Shown here: piece by piece, positions 15,412 through 16,585 of the stretch
Layout of the letters: every line of letters starts with the position of its first letter
Numbering within the stretch: position 1 is the stretch's first letter
Assembly (NCBI GenBank): GCA_023380675.1
Contig: JAMCRS010000206.1
Span: 1-16,585 of the forward strand
Reading direction: 5' to 3'
Source: Chloroflexota bacterium
GTDB lineage: Bacteria; Chloroflexota; Anaerolineae; UBA4142
DNA: 16,585 bases
The notes under the pieces: model-generated
Told to the model about the DNA's origin: nothing
Seen by the model: the letters and a program-made list of their open reading frames with translations, nothing else
Database searches by the model: none
Program-made: the position numbers and the translations under genes

Positions 15412-15438
15412 AGGGGCGGGTGTGCTCCACCCGCCCCT
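15412..15438 (+). repeat. Second GC-rich hairpin between SBP and permease
   Basis: AGGGGCGGGTG (15412-15422) pairs perfectly with CACCCGCCCCT (15428-15438) around TGCTC. It ends 15 nt before the permease ATG. Its core and right flank (CCGCCCCTG then YGG) match the hairpin at 1930-1956, indicating one dispersed element type at equivalent operon positions. Confidence 0.75.
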
Positions 15439-15453
15439 GTGGTAGAAACAGCC

Positions 15454-16530
15454 ATGTTTCGTTTTCTCGTTCGACGTATTATCTTGCTCGTGCCGGTGTT
15501 GATCGGGATCTTGTTCGTGACCTTTGCCATGACGCGCATGATCCCAGGCGATGCGTGCGCCGTGATGCTGGGCGAACGCTACACTCCGGAAAAATGCGCC
15601 GAATTCCGAGAACAGTACGGCCTGAACGACAACATCGTCGTCCAATTTGGCCGATACCTGACCACGGTCGGCCGCGGCGATTTCGGCGTTTCGATTCGAA
15701 ACGGCCGACCGGTGACGACGGTGCTTTCCGAAAGACTCCCGATGACGTTCGAGCTGACGGTTGGCGCTATGGCGTTCGCCTCGATCGTCGGAATCCTCCT
15801 CGGCATTATTTCCGCTATCCGTCACAACAGCGGCATCGACGTCGGCACGATGATCGGAGCCAACATCGGTGTCTCAATGCCGGTCTTTTGGCTCGGTCTC
15901 ATGCTGGCCTATCTCTTTGCGATCCTTCTAAAAGGAACACCGCTCTGGCTGCCGCCCTCCTCGCGCTTGACCGCCGGGGTCAGCATGACGCCGCTGGACG
16001 AGGTGTGGCACCTGCAGAATCTTCCCGGTTTTCCGCATTTCATCGTCGACTTTGTGTCCAACTCCGTTATCCTTCACAGCCTCATCACCGGTCAATTCGA
16101 CGTAACGTGGGACGCCGTTCGGCACTTGATTCTTCCCTCGTTGGCGGTCGGAACGATCCCGCTTGCGATCATCGCGCGCCTGACGCGGTCGAGCCTCCTC
16201 GAAGTGCTGGGACAAGAGTACGTGCGCACCGCGCGCGCCAAAGGCTTGCGCGAGCGAACGATCCTGGTGCGCCACGCCATGCGAAATGCAATGATTCCCA
16301 TCATCACCATCGTCGGTCTCCAGATAGGCAGTTTGCTTTCGGGCGCCGTATTGACCGAGACCGTCTTCGCGCTGCCGGGAGTTGGCACTCAGTTGGTGGA
16401 CTCTATCTTTGCCCGAGACTATCCCGTCGTTCAGGGGTTTGTAGTCGTGGTCGCCCTGGTATTTGCGTCCGTGAACATTATCGTCGATCTATCCTATTCG
16501 TTCCTCGATCCGCGGATCCGCGCGCAATAG
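15454..16530 (+). CDS. dppB: Dipeptide/oligopeptide ABC transporter permease DppB (third set)
   Basis: Pore subunit likely served by the permuted SBP encoded just upstream. MFRFLVRRIILLVPVLIGI is the family's first helix. MIPGDACAVMLGERYTPE precedes the conserved QYGLND and GRGDFGVS. The EAA loop EYVRTARAKGLRER (255-268) with RHAMRNAMIPIITIVG is intact, and the C-terminus SFLDPRIRAQ is canonical. It is 358 aa, slightly long because of an external loop at about 160-205. I chose ATG 15454 over GTG 15439 because MFRFLVRR is the usual family start and the GTG abuts the hairpin. No Shine-Dalgarno site is visible, so translation may be weak or coupled. Confidence 0.94.
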   Translation: MFRFLVRRIILLVPVLIGILFVTFAMTRMIPGDACAVMLGERYTPEKCAEFREQYGLNDNIVVQFGRYLTTVGRGDFGVSIRNGRPVTTVLSERLPMTFELTVGAMAFASIVGILLGIISAIRHNSGIDVGTMIGANIGVSMPVFWLGLMLAYLFAILLKGTPLWLPPSSRLTAGVSMTPLDEVWHLQNLPGFPHFIVDFVSNSVILHSLITGQFDVTWDAVRHLILPSLAVGTIPLAIIARLTRSSLLEVLGQEYVRTARAKGLRERTILVRHAMRNAMIPIITIVGLQIGSLLSGAVLTETVFALPGVGTQLVDSIFARDYPVVQGFVVVVALVFASVNIIVDLSYSFLDPRIRAQ

Positions 16531-16566
16531 ACGGGTGAATCTCAACGCAGAGAAGAATCGAGCCAA

Positions 16567-16585
16567 ATGACAGCCAGTTCCGAAT
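16567..16585 (+). CDS. Start of a probable DppC permease (cut by window end)
   Basis: ATG 16567 opens a frame (MTASSE) that runs off the window 36 nt after the DppB stop. In the other two sets a DppC directly follows the DppB, and their N-termini are similarly polar. An AGAGAAG stretch about 12 nt upstream is a weak ribosome-binding site. Only six codons are visible, so identity rests on position. Confidence 0.4.

Noticed and set aside
14104..15825. Long minus-strand ORF (573 codons) opposite the permuted SBP and DppB
   Set aside because: It is the antisense shadow of two well-supported genes in GC-rich DNA, rich in Arg/Asp/Val with no recognisable domain or ribosome site.
15378..16538. Plus-strand ORF of 386 codons overlapping the third DppB
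   Set aside because: Arg/His/Ser-rich alternate-frame translation of a clear permease gene.
1..16585. CRISPR arrays, tRNA or rRNA genes, transposases, phage genes
   Set aside because: None seen on either strand; every long interval is occupied by transporter genes or short leaders.

Overview
The window is a dense array of genes for peptide/nickel-type (Dpp/Opp) ABC importers, all on the + strand. The DNA is GC-rich. The solute-binding proteins (SBPs) are lipoproteins with long Pro/Ala/Thr-rich linkers after the lipidated Cys. There are also several stacked Dpp loci and GC-rich hairpins of the form AGGGGCGG...CCGCCCCT between genes. This combination suggests a Chloroflexota bacterium, probably Anaerolineae-like. 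That assignment rests on protein style and is an inference.

Layout: (i) 2-118, the 3' end of an unrecognised gene; (ii) 220-6029, a complete importer operon with a membrane-anchored SBP, two permeases (DppB, DppC) and two ATPases (DppD, DppF); (iii) 6030-6312, a palindromic repeat, a promoter and a leader; (iv) 6313-10589, a second SBP-DppB-DppC set without ATPases, closed by a U-tailed terminator; (v) 10651-11331, a membrane-anchored c-type cytochrome, out of place among transporter genes; (vi) 11424-13244, an SBP with no adjacent permease; (vii) 13537 to the window end, an SBP, a DppB and the first codons of what is probably a DppC.

Working model: SBPs outside the membrane bind peptides or similar solutes and hand them to DppB-DppC pores powered by DppD-DppF. 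Only one ATPase pair lies in the window, so it may serve the second permease pair and perhaps the others. Each SBP gene is preceded by a plausible sigma-70-type promoter with a 17-nt spacer. In all three SBP-to-DppB junctions a strong GC-rich hairpin lies between the two genes, and two of the three permeases have weak ribosome-binding sites. This is the expected design for making far more SBP than permease.

The most notable item is the SBP at 13537-15324. Its family-5 fold segments are in circularly permuted order: the usual N-terminal ~110-125 residues are at the C-terminus, and the protein starts (after signal peptide and linker) in the middle of the usual domain order. Nothing appears missing. 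Other points of interest are a near-perfect 16S-complementary GGAGGTGATGCC element in two SBP leaders, a leader hairpin whose loop could pair with the downstream Shine-Dalgarno, and the cytochrome with both a CXXCH and a CX4CH motif.
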